DNA of 64,000 bases from Streptomyces sp. NRRL B-3428 (lineage in GTDB: Bacteria; Actinomycetota; Actinomycetes; Streptomycetales; Streptomycetaceae), in assembly GCA_000721375.1 (NCBI GenBank), contig JOGW01000003.1, forward strand, positions 372,001 to 436,000, written 5' to 3'. Position 1 is the stretch's first letter. Each line of letters opens with the position of its first letter. Shown piece by piece: positions 35,319 through 44,694 of the stretch. The notes under the pieces were generated by a model. The model worked only from the letters and a program-made list of their open reading frames with translations, was not told where the DNA came from and searched no databases. Made by a program: the position numbers and the translations under genes.

Positions 35319-35533
35319 GCACCACGGACGAGGCCCTCGGCTACGAGCAGGCCCGCGACGAACTGGTCGACGTGGTCCGCCGCCTGGAGGCGGGCGGCAC
35401 GACCCTGGAGGAGTCCCTGGCCCTGTGGGAACGCGGCGAGGAACTGGCGAAGGTGTGCAGGCGGTGGCTGGAGGGGGCGCGGGCACGGCTTGATGCTGCG
35501 CTGGCTTCGGAGGAGGAATCGGACGCCGAGTAG
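35315..35533 (+). CDS. xseB: Exodeoxyribonuclease VII small subunit
   Basis: 72 aa, normal for XseB. The signature [20 protein letters not shown] and A-L-W-E-R-G-E-E-L are complete, and the protein is all-helical. The start overlaps the xseA stop (ATGA), which fits the multi-small-subunit complex. A perfect 15-base-stem terminator follows. Confidence 0.95.
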   Translation: MSTTDEALGYEQARDELVDVVRRLEAGGTTLEESLALWERGEELAKVCRRWLEGARARLDAALASEEESDAE

Positions 35534-35547
35534 GACTCCCCCACATA

Positions 35548-35584
35548 CGCAAAAGCCCCCTGTGACAGGCAGGGGGCTTTTGCG
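35548..35584. terminator. Terminator between xseB and the nitroreductase gene
   Basis: Perfect 15-base stem (CGCAAAAGCCCCCTG / CAGGGGGCTTTTGCG) with a seven-base loop. The T/A-rich outer stem makes it a good intrinsic terminator in both directions. Confidence 0.92.
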
Positions 35585-35599
35585 TGCGTACGGGGCGGC

Positions 35600-36190
35600 T
35601 CAGACGGTCGTGATGACGTCCTCGTAGGCCAGACGGGGCGAACGCGGGAACCAGGCGTCCTCGCCCGGCTTGCCGATGTTGATGACCATCAGCGGGGTGT
35701 GGTCGCCGTCCAGGAACTCCTTCTGGACACCGGCGAAGTCGAGACCGGTCATCGGGCCGGCCGCGAGGCCGGCGGCGCGGACGCCGATGATGAAGTACGC
35801 GGCCTGGAGCGCGGCGTTCAGCTGCGCGGCACCCTCACGGACCGGGCGCTCGGCGAAGAAGACATCCTTGGCCTGCGGGAAGTGCGGGAAGAGCGCCGGC
35901 AGCTCCTCGTGGAACTCGTTGTCCGCGGAGAGGATCGCGACCAGCGGAGCCGTCGCGGTCTTCGGCTGGTTGCCCTCGGCCATGTGCTGGACGAGACGCT
36001 CACGGGCCTCGGCGGAGCGGACCAGCGTGATGCGCAGCGGCGACTGGTTGAACGCGGTCGGGCCGAACTTCACCAGGTCGTAGATCGCCTGGACCTGCTC
36101 ATCGGTCACCGGCTCATCGGTGAACGTGTTGGCGGTGCGGGCCTCGCGGAAGAGGAGGTCCTGGGCGGCGGCGTCGAGTGCGAGGGTCAT
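35600..36190 (-). CDS. Nitroreductase-family protein (malonic semialdehyde reductase RutE/HadB type)
   Basis: 196 aa FMN-dependent oxidoreductase. The N-terminal R-T-A-N-T-F-T-D-E-P-V, the F-G-P-T-A-F-N-Q-S-P motif (FMN binding) and G-L-A-A-G-P-M-T-G-L-D match the RutE/HadB branch, which reduces malonic semialdehyde or related electrophiles. The start is ATG 36190, with an AAAGG site. It has its own promoter region with two palindromes and converges with xseB on the shared terminator. The true substrate in this organism is not determined. Confidence 0.85.
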   Translation of the reverse strand: MTLALDAAAQDLLFREARTANTFTDEPVTDEQVQAIYDLVKFGPTAFNQSPLRITLVRSAEARERLVQHMAEGNQPKTATAPLVAILSADNEFHEELPALFPHFPQAKDVFFAERPVREGAAQLNAALQAAYFIIGVRAAGLAAGPMTGLDFAGVQKEFLDGDHTPLMVINIGKPGEDAWFPRSPRLAYEDVITTV

Positions 36191-36380
36191 GCGAGGCAAC
36201 CTTTTCGGGCGATACGGGGAGGGGTACGGCGTCCCGGATCGCGATCTGATCGATCATCGATCACCGGGCCGACATCTACGACAGTAAGCCCGGTACGTTG
36301 AAAGTTCAACCAAGACATAAGCGGAGTGACTCGCTTCACATGCCTCGTACAAGGAACCGGGCTCGATCAGGCCCTGGTCC
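36191..36380. promoter_or_regulatory. Nitroreductase upstream region with two palindromes
   Basis: TGATCGATCATCGATCA (36247-36263, 8+1+8) and GTTGAAAGTTCAAC (36297-36310, 6+2+6) are both perfect. The second, 107 bases before the start, is the size expected for a MarR- or HxlR-type repressor operator. No regulator gene is adjacent. Confidence 0.5.
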
Positions 36381-36414
36381 GGCCTGATCCCGCCCGGTCG
36401 GGCCAGATCAGGCC
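36381..36414. terminator. Hairpin at the end of the DUF4245 gene
   Basis: GGCCTGATC and GATCAGGCC form a perfect 9-base stem with a 16-base loop that itself contains a short GC pairing. It overlaps the DUF4245 stop codon. Confidence 0.6.
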
Positions 36415-36953
36415 TGATCGGCAGGCGCAGGCCGAAGCGCCCCCGCCATCTCCGCCAGCCGCGCGAACGACCCGCTGCCCGTCACCACGGTGGTCGCGCC
36501 GCCCTCCTGAAGGACCAGCGCGTCGTACGAGTCGCCCTCGTACCGCTTCCAGTCCTTGCCGTCGATGCGCTCCGTCTTTCCGGTGTCCTCGGCCTTCTGG
36601 CTCACCTGCTCGATGAACGGACCGGCCTTGCCCGAGGACTGCTCGACGGCGACGTACTTGCCGTCGGGTCCGTGGTAGCCGAGGTGCCAGTGCTCGTCGT
36701 CGGAGCCGCGGTAGCGCACCGTGGTCGGCTTCCAGTCCGCAGCCAGGCCGCGAGGGGCCAGTACGGGGTACGAGGCCGCACGGGACGCCGACGAGACGGC
36801 GGCGTGCATTTCCGCCGCGTTCACCGTCTTGAGCGGGGCCTCGGACTCGTCATGCGGGATGAAGACATAAATCACAGCGACGACGGCACCGATGACCGCC
36901 ATCGAAAGGACCATGTCCCGGACCGTCTGCGCCTTGCTTTTCGTACCTGCCAC
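36408..36953 (-). CDS. DUF4245-family membrane-anchored protein
   Basis: 181 aa. A single N-terminal transmembrane helix (about residues 14-32) is followed by an extracytoplasmic domain with [13 protein letters not shown] and [18 protein letters not shown], the recurrent DUF4245 pattern. The function is unknown. It is divergent from glpX, a pairing I recall as common in Streptomyces and mycobacteria. The start is followed by a basic, helix-prone K-S-K-A-Q-T-V-R-D. Confidence 0.85.
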   Translation of the reverse strand: MAGTKSKAQTVRDMVLSMAVIGAVVAVIYVFIPHDESEAPLKTVNAAEMHAAVSSASRAASYPVLAPRGLAADWKPTTVRYRGSDDEHWHLGYHGPDGKYVAVEQSSGKAGPFIEQVSQKAEDTGKTERIDGKDWKRYEGDSYDALVLQEGGATTVVTGSGSFARLAEMAGALRPAPADQA

Positions 36954-37079
36954 GCCCCCATGGTCGCAGGTATGGGGGTCCGCTCAGACGTGACCCCCCC
37001 TGCTCATTTTGTCGACGTGCCGATAGAGTCACGGGGTAAACCCTCATCCGGCCGTCGTCGTTCCAAGAGAGGTTCACCG

Positions 37080-38117
37080 ATGACCGTGCATCAGCACCAA
37101 CTCCCCTCCGAGCTGGAGGTTCCCTCCGAGGCTCCTGATCGCAACCTCGCCCTTGAGCTCGTCCGGGTGACCGAAGCCGCGGCCATGGCCGCAGGACGCT
37201 GGGTCGGCCGCGGCGACAAGAACGGCGCGGACGGCGCGGCCGTGCGCGCCATGCGGACCCTCGTCTCGACCGTCTCGATGAACGGCGTGGTCGTCATCGG
37301 CGAGGGCGAGAAGGACGAGGCGCCGATGCTGTACAACGGCGAGCGGGTCGGTGACGGCACCGGCGCCGAGGTCGACATCGCCGTGGACCCGATCGACGGC
37401 ACCTCGCTGACCGCCAAGGGCATGCCGAACGCGATCGCCGTCCTCGCCGCCGCGGACCGCGGCACCATGTTCGACCCGTCGGCCGTGTTCTACATGGACA
37501 AGCTGGTCACGGGCCCGGAGGCCGCCGACTACGTCGACATCAACGCCCCGGTGTCGGTGAACATCCGCCGCGTCGCGAAGGCCAAGAAGGCCTCGCCCGA
37601 GGATGTGACCGTTGTCATCCTGGACCGCCCGCGTCACGAGGGGATCATCAAGGAGATCCGCGAGACCGGCGCCCGGATCAAGCTCATCTCCGACGGCGAC
37701 GTGGCCGGCTCGGTCCTCGCGGTGCGCGAGGGCACGGGCGTCGACCTGCTGCTCGGCATCGGCGGTACGCCCGAGGGCATCATCTCCGCCTGTGCGATCA
37801 AGTGCCTCGGCGGTGTGATCCAGGGCAAGCTCTGGCCGAAGGACGAGGAGGAGCGCCAGCGGGCGATCGACGCGGGCCACGACCTCGACCGTGTGCTCAG
37901 CACGAACGACCTGGTCTCCGGCGAGAACGTCTTCTTCGTCGCGACCGGCATCACCGACGGTGAGCTCCTTCGCGGAGTGCGCTACCGGTCCGAGTCCGCC
38001 ACGACGTCTTCGCTCGTGATGCGCTCGAAGTCCGGCACGATCCGCCAGATCGACTCGGAGCACCGTCTGTCGAAGCTGCGCGCCTACAGTGCTGTGGACT
38101 TCGACCGCGCCCGGTAG
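37080..38117 (+). CDS. glpX: Class II fructose-1,6-bisphosphatase
   Basis: 345 aa, the GlpX length. Metal and substrate motifs are G-R-G-D-K-N-G-A-D near residue 42, G-E-G-E-K-D-E-A-P near 80, [10 protein letters not shown] near 99 and [10 protein letters not shown] near 199. It performs the gluconeogenic dephosphorylation of fructose-1,6-bisphosphate and is the main FBPase of actinobacteria. ATG 37080 has an AGAGAGG ribosome site. A long perfect hairpin follows. Confidence 0.96.
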   Translation: MTVHQHQLPSELEVPSEAPDRNLALELVRVTEAAAMAAGRWVGRGDKNGADGAAVRAMRTLVSTVSMNGVVVIGEGEKDEAPMLYNGERVGDGTGAEVDIAVDPIDGTSLTAKGMPNAIAVLAAADRGTMFDPSAVFYMDKLVTGPEAADYVDINAPVSVNIRRVAKAKKASPEDVTVVILDRPRHEGIIKEIRETGARIKLISDGDVAGSVLAVREGTGVDLLLGIGGTPEGIISACAIKCLGGVIQGKLWPKDEEERQRAIDAGHDLDRVLSTNDLVSGENVFFVATGITDGELLRGVRYRSESATTSSLVMRSKSGTIRQIDSEHRLSKLRAYSAVDFDRAR

Positions 38118-38136
38118 CAGTGCGGGCCAGAACAAA

Positions 38137-38175
38137 GCGAACGGGGCGCCCTTGTGCGGAGGGCGCCCCGTTCGC
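38137..38175. terminator. Terminator after glpX
   Basis: Perfect 15-base inverted repeat GCGAACGGGGCGCCC / GGGCGCCCCGTTCGC with a 9-base loop. It serves the convergent esterase-like gene as well. Confidence 0.9.
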
Positions 38176-38193
38176 GTATCCGCGCACAGGGCG

Positions 38194-39285
38194 TCAGTCG
38201 CACTTGTCGCAGTGCACGTCCCCGGGCGGCTCGTCCGTGACCAGCTCCGAGACCCAGTCCGAGAGACGGACCCCGTCGACCTCGATCTCGTAGAACTTGG
38301 CCCACTCGAAGATCCCGTGGTCGTCACCGGGTGCCGTGTAGCTGTGCAGCGTCGCTCCGGTCTTCTCGATCGCCGACTCGTTCGCGTCGATCTCGGCCAG
38401 GAGGTCCGGCGGGTCCGTGGTCATCCACTCGGTCACCTCCACGGCCGCGTGCGGGTCGTACGCGAAGTCGAAGCGGGCCAGGACCAGGTCCGGATCGTGG
38501 CGGGCGGCCTGGGTCCAGAAGCGGGGCGGGCCCCAGCGGCCGGCGTCGAGGCCGTCCACCGCCCAGTCCGGCATCGCGTCGTACGCGCCCCATTTCGCGT
38601 CCAGGATCCCGGAGTTGAAGCCGGGGTGGTCGGGCCAGGCGCCCGACTGGCCGCCCAGGACCGTGACCTTCGCGTCGGGCAGCCGGTCGGCGACGAGGCC
38701 GCCGTACAGCGGGGCGGCCACCGATCCCGCGGTCTTGCCGACCACGACGACCTCGTCGGCGTCCGGGTACTGCTGCGCCAAGTGGTCGAGCGCCGCTGTG
38801 CCGTTGACGTACCCCCGGTGCTGGACGGTCAGGTCCGGACCGTACTCGTGCGCCGCGTTCCCCAGGTGCGCGTCGCCCGTGCAGGACGTCACGAACAGGT
38901 AGGAGTAGCCGGTGAACGGATTGTCCGAGGCCGTGAAGTCGAGGATTCCTTCCGTGGTGATGTTGTCCGGGCCCTCGTCCCTCAGGTTCCAGTCGTAGGA
39001 AGTGTCGTCCGGGGCGCCGAAGGCGCAGGTCGTGACCGACCAGCAGACTCCCCCGCCGTTCAGGAACAGCACCACCTTCTCCGGGTCGGCGCGCCGGTCC
39101 CAGAAGGCGAACTCGCTGCCGTCGGCGCATCGGCAGTCACCGCCCGGCTCGACCTTCTTCCAGTCGGCGGCGGCCCACTCGGTCCCCCGGTCGCCCAGTA
39201 CGCAGACGAGGGCCGCGCCGAGCAGGGCCACGGCGATGAGCGCCGCGGCCGCCGCGCCGGTCGTTCGCTTACGTGGTGTCCTCAT
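38194..39285 (-). CDS. Pectinacetylesterase/VtpJ-like membrane-anchored hydrolase with altered nucleophile
   Basis: 363 aa. An N-terminal hydrophobic anchor (residues about 10-32) precedes an alpha/beta-hydrolase-like domain of the pectinacetylesterase (Notum-like) type: L-F-L-N-G-G-G-V-C-W-S near 78-90, then C-T-G-D-A-H-L-G and the elbow G183-K-T185-A-G-S-V. In the family the residue at position 185 is normally the catalytic serine (G-x-S-A-G); here it is threonine. Asp/His candidates near the end (G-D-D-H-G-I-F) are kept. Six or more cysteines, including a terminal C-D-K-C, suggest disulfides outside the cell. Substrate unknown. The start at 39285 is the last ATG before the anchor. Confidence 0.75.
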   Translation of the reverse strand: MRTPRKRTTGAAAAALIAVALLGAALVCVLGDRGTEWAAADWKKVEPGGDCRCADGSEFAFWDRRADPEKVVLFLNGGGVCWSVTTCAFGAPDDTSYDWNLRDEGPDNITTEGILDFTASDNPFTGYSYLFVTSCTGDAHLGNAAHEYGPDLTVQHRGYVNGTAALDHLAQQYPDADEVVVVGKTAGSVAAPLYGGLVADRLPDAKVTVLGGQSGAWPDHPGFNSGILDAKWGAYDAMPDWAVDGLDAGRWGPPRFWTQAARHDPDLVLARFDFAYDPHAAVEVTEWMTTDPPDLLAEIDANESAIEKTGATLHSYTAPGDDHGIFEWAKFYEIEVDGVRLSDWVSELVTDEPPGDVHCDKCD

Positions 39286-39397
39286 GACGGGCATCGTGGG
39301 CGGCCGCGCCCACCGCTGTCGTCTGTCTGTGGTCATGGCCAAGGGCATGACCACAGACACATCCGCATACGCGCGGGCTGCCCTACCCTCAACTGGG

Positions 39398-40681
39398 ATG
39401 AACGGGTGGGGAGTTCGGATATCCGGATGGACGGGCAGGCCGGCGGTCCAGGACGCCGGCCTGGTGGCGCTGCTCCTGACCGGGACCGTGGCCTGGCGGG
39501 GCACTCCGGTCGAGCCGACCCCGGGATGGGCGGTCTCGGGGCTGTGTCTGCTCGCCGTGCTCGCCCGCCGCCGTCTGCCGGTCGCGGCCCTGGCCGTCGC
39601 GATGGCAGGATCGTTGGCGCATATGGCGCTCGTGACCGGGCCCATCCCCGCCGATCTGGCGGCGCCGATCGTCCTCGCCACTCTCGCGAGCCGGTACGGG
39701 CGGACGGCCTCGCTGACCGTTCTGGGGCTCACCTTGTTCGCGGCCGGCGGCTGGTCGCTGTTCGTGGCCCTGGACGGGCGGGTGGACGGATGGGCACTGG
39801 AGCAGGTGCCGGGCGTCGGCGGGAACTCACTTGGAGAGCCCGGTGGCGCGGCGGGCACGGGACCGACGGACTGGGGCACGCTGCCGCTCTTCGGTGCGCT
39901 GGTCACGGGCTGGGCGGTCGGGTCCGGCGCCCGCAGCCGCCGCGAGTACCTGGACTCGCTCGCCGCGCGAGCACGTGACCTGGAACGCGAACGCGATCAG
40001 CGCGCGGCGCTGGCCGCCGCCGCCGAACGCGACCGGCTGACCCGCGAGTTGCACGACGTGGTGGCGCACGGCCTTTCGGTGATCGTCATGCAGGCCCAGG
40101 GCGCGGGAGCCGCGTTCGACAAACGGCCCGCGCATGCCCGGGCGGCCCTGGAGACCATCGTGGAGACGGGGTGTGCGTCGTTGGCCGATATGCGACGGGT
40201 GCTGGCCTCCGAGGAATCCGAGGCCGCGCAGGCCGCCGAGGGCTCGGCCGCCGCGGCCGGTGCGGGCCGCCACCCGGCGCCCGGCCTCGACCGGCTGCCC
40301 CAACTCGTCGCCCGTGTACGGGAGTCGGGCACTCCTGTCGAACTGCACGTGGAGGGCGGATCCGGAGCACTGCCCACCGTCGTCGATCTGTCCGCGTACC
40401 GGATCGTCCAGGAGGCGCTGACCAACGTCATGAAGCACGCGGGCCCGTCGGCCCGCGCGCAGGTAAGTGTGTCGCGGACCGGCGACCGGCTGGTCATAGA
40501 GATCACCGACGACGGTGATACGGGTACGGGACCGCCCTGCGGTGACGGCGCCGGGAACGGTCTGCGCGGAATGCGGGACAGGGTGGCGCTGCTCGGCGGT
40601 GAGCTGTCCGCCGCACCCGGGCCGGACGGCGGCTTCGCCGTGCGCGCCCGACTGCCGCTCGCCCAGGGGCGTGCCGAGTGA
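39398..40681 (+). CDS. NarL-type sensor histidine kinase
   Basis: 427 aa. A short membrane part with four to five helices (residues about 14-180) is followed by the HisKA_3 box R-E-L-H-D-V-V-A-H-G with phospho-acceptor His219. A conventional ATPase domain follows (Q-E-A-L-T-N-V-M-K-H, I-T-D-D-G, G-N-G-L-R-G-M). A Glu/Ala-rich insert near 275-300 is low complexity. ATG 39398 follows a TACCCT-like -10 by only a few bases and may be leaderless; in-frame ATGs at 39347 and 39335 are alternatives. The stop overlaps the regulator start (GTGA). Confidence 0.85.
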   Translation: MNGWGVRISGWTGRPAVQDAGLVALLLTGTVAWRGTPVEPTPGWAVSGLCLLAVLARRRLPVAALAVAMAGSLAHMALVTGPIPADLAAPIVLATLASRYGRTASLTVLGLTLFAAGGWSLFVALDGRVDGWALEQVPGVGGNSLGEPGGAAGTGPTDWGTLPLFGALVTGWAVGSGARSRREYLDSLAARARDLERERDQRAALAAAAERDRLTRELHDVVAHGLSVIVMQAQGAGAAFDKRPAHARAALETIVETGCASLADMRRVLASEESEAAQAAEGSAAAAGAGRHPAPGLDRLPQLVARVRESGTPVELHVEGGSGALPTVVDLSAYRIVQEALTNVMKHAGPSARAQVSVSRTGDRLVIEITDDGDTGTGPPCGDGAGNGLRGMRDRVALLGGELSAAPGPDGGFAVRARLPLAQGRAE

Positions 40682-41343
40682 TCCGGGTCCTGCTCGCCGA
40701 CGACCAGGTGCTCCTTCGCGAAGGGCTGCGGATGATCCTGGAGAACGCCGACGACATGGACGTGGTGGGCGAGGCCGGTGACGGCGAGCAGGCCGCGGCC
40801 CTCGCGGTCGCGCTCGCGCCGGACGTGGTCCTGATGGACATCCGGATGCCCGACGTGGACGGTGTGGAGGCGACCCGGCTGATCCGGCAGGCGGCACCGG
40901 ACGGGCCGAAGGTGCTCGTGCTCACCACGTTCGACCTGGACGAGTACGTCTACGCGGCGCTGCGCGCGGGGGCCTGCGGCTTCCTCCTCAAGGACACCCT
41001 CGCGCCCGACCTGCTGTCCGCGATCCGCGCGGTGGCCAGGGGTGATGCGATGGTGGCACCGGCCGTGACCCGGCGGCTGATCGAGCGTCATATCGGCGCG
41101 GACGGTGACCCGTTGCCGCGCTCGGACGGCGAGCTCGAGACGCTGACCGGGCGTGAGCGCGAGGTGCTCGTGCTGGTCGCGCGCGGTCTGTCCAACACGG
41201 AGATCGCCGCCCGGCTCTTCCTCACGGAGGGCACCGTGAAGGGCCATGTGAGCCGGATCCTCGCCAAGCTCGGGCTGCGCGACCGGGTGCAGGCCGTCGT
41301 GCTCGCCTACGAGTGCGGGCTGGTGCGGGCGGGTCTGCCTTAG
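40678..41343 (+). CDS. LuxR/NarL-family response regulator
   Basis: 221 aa. The receiver has acidic D8/D9, phospho-acceptor Asp54 (V-L-M-D-I-R-M-P), L-T-T in the switch strand and K in L-L-K-D-T. The LuxR helix-turn-helix is at about 148-212 (L-T-G-R-E-R-E-V-L-V-L-V-A-R-G-L-S-N-T-E-I-A). GTG start overlaps the kinase stop, so the two are translated together. Target genes are unknown; the neighbouring WhiB gene is convergent, not in the operon. Confidence 0.9.
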   Translation: MIRVLLADDQVLLREGLRMILENADDMDVVGEAGDGEQAAALAVALAPDVVLMDIRMPDVDGVEATRLIRQAAPDGPKVLVLTTFDLDEYVYAALRAGACGFLLKDTLAPDLLSAIRAVARGDAMVAPAVTRRLIERHIGADGDPLPRSDGELETLTGREREVLVLVARGLSNTEIAARLFLTEGTVKGHVSRILAKLGLRDRVQAVVLAYECGLVRAGLP

Positions 41344-41352
41344 CAGGGGTAC

Positions 41353-41391
41353 GCGAAGGGCCCGCGCGAAGGGCCTGCGCGAAGGGCCCGT
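41353..41391. repeat. Three 13-base tandem repeats
   Basis: GCGAAGGGCCCGC-type units at 41353, 41366 and 41379 lie just after the response regulator stop and before the terminator hairpin. Confidence 0.75.
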
Positions 41392-41400
41392 CCGAGAGGG

Positions 41401-41448
41401 CATACGCGAGGGGCGCCCCTCGAACGACGGGGCGCCCCCTCACGTATG
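41401..41448. terminator. Bidirectional terminator, regulator / WhiB gene
   Basis: A long stem pairs CATACG...GAGGGGCGCCCC with GGGGCGCCCCCTC...CGTATG (one bulge) around a TCGAACGAC loop. It lies between convergent genes. Confidence 0.85.
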
Positions 41449-41456
41449 GCCGTGAA

Positions 41457-41837
41457 CTACCCGGCGGCAGCTATCCGGTTGACCGAATGGGCCGCCTTCT
41501 GGAGCTCCACGTCACGCCGCCTGCGGCGGGCCAGGACCACCCGGCGTTCGGCGGCGGTCAGACCGCCCCACACGCCGTAGGGCTCGGGCTGGAGCAGTGC
41601 GTGTTCGCGGCATTCGACCATCACGGGACAGCGGGCACAGACCCGTTTCGCGGCCTGTTCGCGCGAAAGGCGCGCGGCCGTGGGTTCCTTGGACGGGGCG
41701 AAGAACAGTCCGGCTTCATCGCGTCGGCACACGGCCTCCGTATGCCATGGGACTTCCGAATCGCGCGTCGGCACCCTCTGAGTCGGGATCGCGGGGATCG
41801 CGGTGACCGGAAGGGACTGATGCGGAGGGTGCAGCAC
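41457..41837 (-). CDS. WhiB-family iron-sulfur transcription factor
   Basis: 126 aa. The four cluster cysteines are C37, C67, C70 and C76 (C-x29-C-x2-C-x5-C), followed by the G-V-W-G-G turn and a basic tail (L-A-R-R-R-R-R-R-D). WhiB proteins carry a [4Fe-4S] cluster, bind the housekeeping sigma factor and steer development or stress genes. The N-terminus is about 30 residues longer than the smallest members. GTG start with an AGGAG site. Given the fumarase/glpX neighbourhood it may be the WblI orthologue; that is from memory of synteny only. Confidence 0.92.
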   Translation of the reverse strand: MLHPPHQSLPVTAIPAIPTQRVPTRDSEVPWHTEAVCRRDEAGLFFAPSKEPTAARLSREQAAKRVCARCPVMVECREHALLQPEPYGVWGGLTAAERRVVLARRRRRDVELQKAAHSVNRIAAAG

Positions 41838-41976
41838 GGTCTACTCCTGACGACGGATTCGCAAGCGAGTGACGATGCAGCAGCCCTACCCGCTGTGGCC
41901 GGGCCTATGCACTGAGTTCCGGTCTGCGGATGTCGCCGATCACTACCGGCCAGGTCGCGCCGTGTTCACCGCCCGG

Positions 41977-42729
41977 TCAGTCCAGGTGCTTGCGCATATG
42001 CCTGGCCACCGAGCGCCCCACGTACTTGTGCAGGTCCGCAATGAGCTTGCCCCGCTTGGGCTTTGCCTCGATGTTGCCGAGCACCGCATAGCCGTCCACG
42101 TAGACGACGGGGGCGTCGGGGTCGCCGGAGTCCAGGGCGTCGACCTCGAAATTGCCGAAGACGCCGCTGCCGCTGCCGCGCAGCGAGACGTTCTCCGGGA
42201 CGTGTACCTCGACGTTGCCGAAGACCGAGACGGCCTTGATGACCACCTGCTGGTACTCGAAGACGGCCTCGGTCAGATCGATCTCGACATTGCCGAACAC
42301 GGCGTACGCATGGGTCCTGCGCGGCACGCGCCAGCGGCCCTTGCGGGTGGAGGAGGAGAAGACCGCGACCAGGTTCTCGTCGGCCGTCGCGGGCACCGAG
42401 CCCGGGGTCGGCTGGTCACCGGCGGGAGCGGCGGGAGCGGCGGGGTGTGCGTGGTGGTGGGCGCCGGGCAGATCCGCGACGTAGGGCTCCAGCTCGGCGA
42501 GCGTCTTGGCCTGATACACCCCGTCGATCCGCTCGGAGTGCTCGTCCGCGGTGAGCCGGCCCTCGGCGAGCGCGGAGCTGAGGATCTCGGCGGTGCGGTC
42601 GCGGTCCGCGTCGGAGGCGCGCAGGCCGGCGGGCGCGGAGACGGGCTCAGGCGCCGGCGGGGCGTCGGCGACCGCGGGGGCCGGCTTGGTCAGGTCCGGC
42701 TTCGGCTGGGGCTGCTTCTCGAGGTCCAC
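41977..42729 (-). CDS. DUF1707 / LiaF-like C-terminal domain protein
   Basis: 250 aa. A proline/alanine-rich start is followed by a DUF1707 domain (about 36-90: L-R-A-S-D-A-D-R-D-R-T-A-E-I-L, then G-R-L-T-A-D-E-H-S-E-R). After a His/Pro-rich linker come repeated V-F-G-N-V-E/V-F-G-N-F-E/V-L-G-N-I-E strands, the beta-solenoid of LiaF/DUF2154 cell-envelope-stress proteins. No transmembrane helix is present, so it is cytoplasmic or peripheral. GTG start. Role in sensing or regulating envelope stress is family-based inference. Confidence 0.85.
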   Translation of the reverse strand: MDLEKQPQPKPDLTKPAPAVADAPPAPEPVSAPAGLRASDADRDRTAEILSSALAEGRLTADEHSERIDGVYQAKTLAELEPYVADLPGAHHHAHPAAPAAPAGDQPTPGSVPATADENLVAVFSSSTRKGRWRVPRRTHAYAVFGNVEIDLTEAVFEYQQVVIKAVSVFGNVEVHVPENVSLRGSGSGVFGNFEVDALDSGDPDAPVVYVDGYAVLGNIEAKPKRGKLIADLHKYVGRSVARHMRKHLD

Positions 42730-42887
42730 CCCAGCAGCATACGAAACGCGATAGATCGCGACTACCCCGTGAACCCGCCAACTGAGCCTTACCTCACAAG
42801 TTCAGGGATGCTCCCGGGTCCTACCCTTAAGGGTGCTTGCCAACAGGACGTCAAGCCGCTGTCTGCCGAGTAGAGGAATGGCCCGAG

Positions 42888-44558
42888 ATGCCGGAGTTCG
42901 CGTACACCGACCTGCTGCCCACCGGTGAGGACACCACCCCGTACCGACTGGTCACGGCGGAAGGTGTCTCGACCGTCGAGGGCCCGGACGGCCGGACCTT
43001 CCTCAAGGTGGAGCCGGAGGCGCTGCGCAAGCTCGCCGAAGAGGCCATCCACGACATCCAGCACTACCTGCGGCCCGCTCACCTGGCCCAGCTGCGCCGG
43101 ATCATCGACGACCCGGAGGCGAGCGGCAACGACAAGTTCGTCGCCCTCGACCTGCTGAAGAACGCCAACATCGCGGCCGCCGGCGTACTCCCGATGTGCC
43201 AGGACACCGGCACCGCGATCGTCATGGGCAAGCGCGGCCAGAACGTGCTCACCGAGGGCGGCGACGAGGCGGCGCTCTCGCGCGGCATCTTCGACGCGTA
43301 CCAGAACCTGAACCTGCGCTACTCGCAGATGGCCCCCGTGACCATGTGGGAGGAGAAGAACACCGGCTCGAACCTGCCCGCGCAGATCGAGCTGTACGCG
43401 ACCGACGGCGGTGCGTACAAGTTCCTCTTCATGGCCAAGGGCGGCGGCTCGGCCAACAAGTCCTTCCTCTACCAGGAGACGAAGGCCGTCCTGAACGAGT
43501 CCTCCATGATGAAGTTCCTGGAGGAGAAGATCCGCTCGCTCGGTACGGCCGCCTGCCCGCCGTACCACCTGGCGATCGTCGTCGGCGGCACCAGCGCCGA
43601 GCACGCGCTGAAGACCGCGAAGTACGCCTCCGCGCACTACCTGGACGAGCTGCCCTCCGAGGGCTCCGAGCTCGGCCACGGCTTCCGTGACAAGGACCTG
43701 GAGGAGAAGGTCTTCGAGCTGACGCAGAAGCTCGGGATCGGCGCGCAGTTCGGCGGCAAGTACTTCTGCCACGACGTACGGGTGGTGCGGCTGCCGCGCC
43801 ACGGCGCCTCGTGCCCGGTCGCAATCGCCGTCTCCTGCTCGGCCGACCGCCAGGCCCAGGCGAAGATCACCGCCGAGGGAGTCTTCCTGGAGGAGCTGGA
43901 GAAAGACCCGGCGCGCTTCCTGCCGGACACCACCGACGAGCACCTCGACGAGGCGAGCGACGTGGTGGAGATCGACCTCAACCAGCCGATGGACGCGATC
44001 CTCGCCGAGCTCACCAAGTACCCGGTCAAGACCCGGCTCTCGCTGACGGGCCCGCTGGTCGTGGCGCGCGACATCGCGCACGCCAAGATCAAGGAGCGGC
44101 TCGACGCGGGCGAGGAGATGCCGCAGTACCTCAAGGACCACCCCGTCTACTACGCGGGCCCCGCGAAGACGCCCGAGGGGTACGCGTCCGGCTCGTTCGG
44201 TCCGACCACGGCCGGGCGGATGGACTCCTACGTGGAGCAGTTCCAGGAGGCGGGCGGCTCGAAGGTGATGCTCGCCAAGGGCAACCGGTCCAAGCAGGTC
44301 ACCGACGCGTGCGACGCGCACGGCGGTTTCTACCTGGGCTCCATCGGTGGTCCGGCGGCGCGCCTCGCGCAGGACTGCATCAAGAAGGTCGAGGTCGTCG
44401 AGTACGAGGAGCTCGGTATGGAGGCCGTGTGGAAGATCGAGGTCGAGGACTTCCCGGCGTTCATCGTGGTGGACGACAAGGGGCATGACTTCTTCCAGGA
44501 GCCGGCCGGTCCGCCGACGATCCTGAACATCCCCGTGCGGGCGCCTGGACAGGCGTAG
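42888..44558 (+). CDS. Class I (iron-sulfur) fumarate hydratase
   Basis: 556 aa, the single-chain class I type. Cluster cysteines are in [10 protein letters not shown] near residue 105, Y-F-C-H-D near 295 and A-S-C-P-V near 308 or D-A-C-D-A further on. K-G-G-G-S-A-N-K-S and the C-terminal [14 protein letters not shown] are conserved. It hydrates fumarate to malate in the TCA cycle and is oxygen-sensitive. The class II enzyme fumC lies only 3.5 kb downstream. ATG 42888 begins the family-like M-P-E-F-A-Y-T. Confidence 0.93.
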   Translation: MPEFAYTDLLPTGEDTTPYRLVTAEGVSTVEGPDGRTFLKVEPEALRKLAEEAIHDIQHYLRPAHLAQLRRIIDDPEASGNDKFVALDLLKNANIAAAGVLPMCQDTGTAIVMGKRGQNVLTEGGDEAALSRGIFDAYQNLNLRYSQMAPVTMWEEKNTGSNLPAQIELYATDGGAYKFLFMAKGGGSANKSFLYQETKAVLNESSMMKFLEEKIRSLGTAACPPYHLAIVVGGTSAEHALKTAKYASAHYLDELPSEGSELGHGFRDKDLEEKVFELTQKLGIGAQFGGKYFCHDVRVVRLPRHGASCPVAIAVSCSADRQAQAKITAEGVFLEELEKDPARFLPDTTDEHLDEASDVVEIDLNQPMDAILAELTKYPVKTRLSLTGPLVVARDIAHAKIKERLDAGEEMPQYLKDHPVYYAGPAKTPEGYASGSFGPTTAGRMDSYVEQFQEAGGSKVMLAKGNRSKQVTDACDAHGGFYLGSIGGPAARLAQDCIKKVEVVEYEELGMEAVWKIEVEDFPAFIVVDDKGHDFFQEPAGPPTILNIPVRAPGQA

Positions 44559-44578
44559 GAGCACCGGATACACCAACG

Positions 44579-44615
44579 GGTCACCCTCCGCAGTCTCCGA
44601 TTGCGGAGGGTGACC
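44579..44615. terminator. Terminator after class I fumarase
   Basis: Perfect 14-base stem GGTCACCCTCCGCA / TGCGGAGGGTGACC with a nine-base loop. Confidence 0.9.
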
Positions 44616-44694
44616 GCGTATTCGAGGGTGGAGATCAACGTGCCCATCGGGGCGGCCCGCGTCACGGCCTGCCCGACGGAAGGATCCCGCCCCC

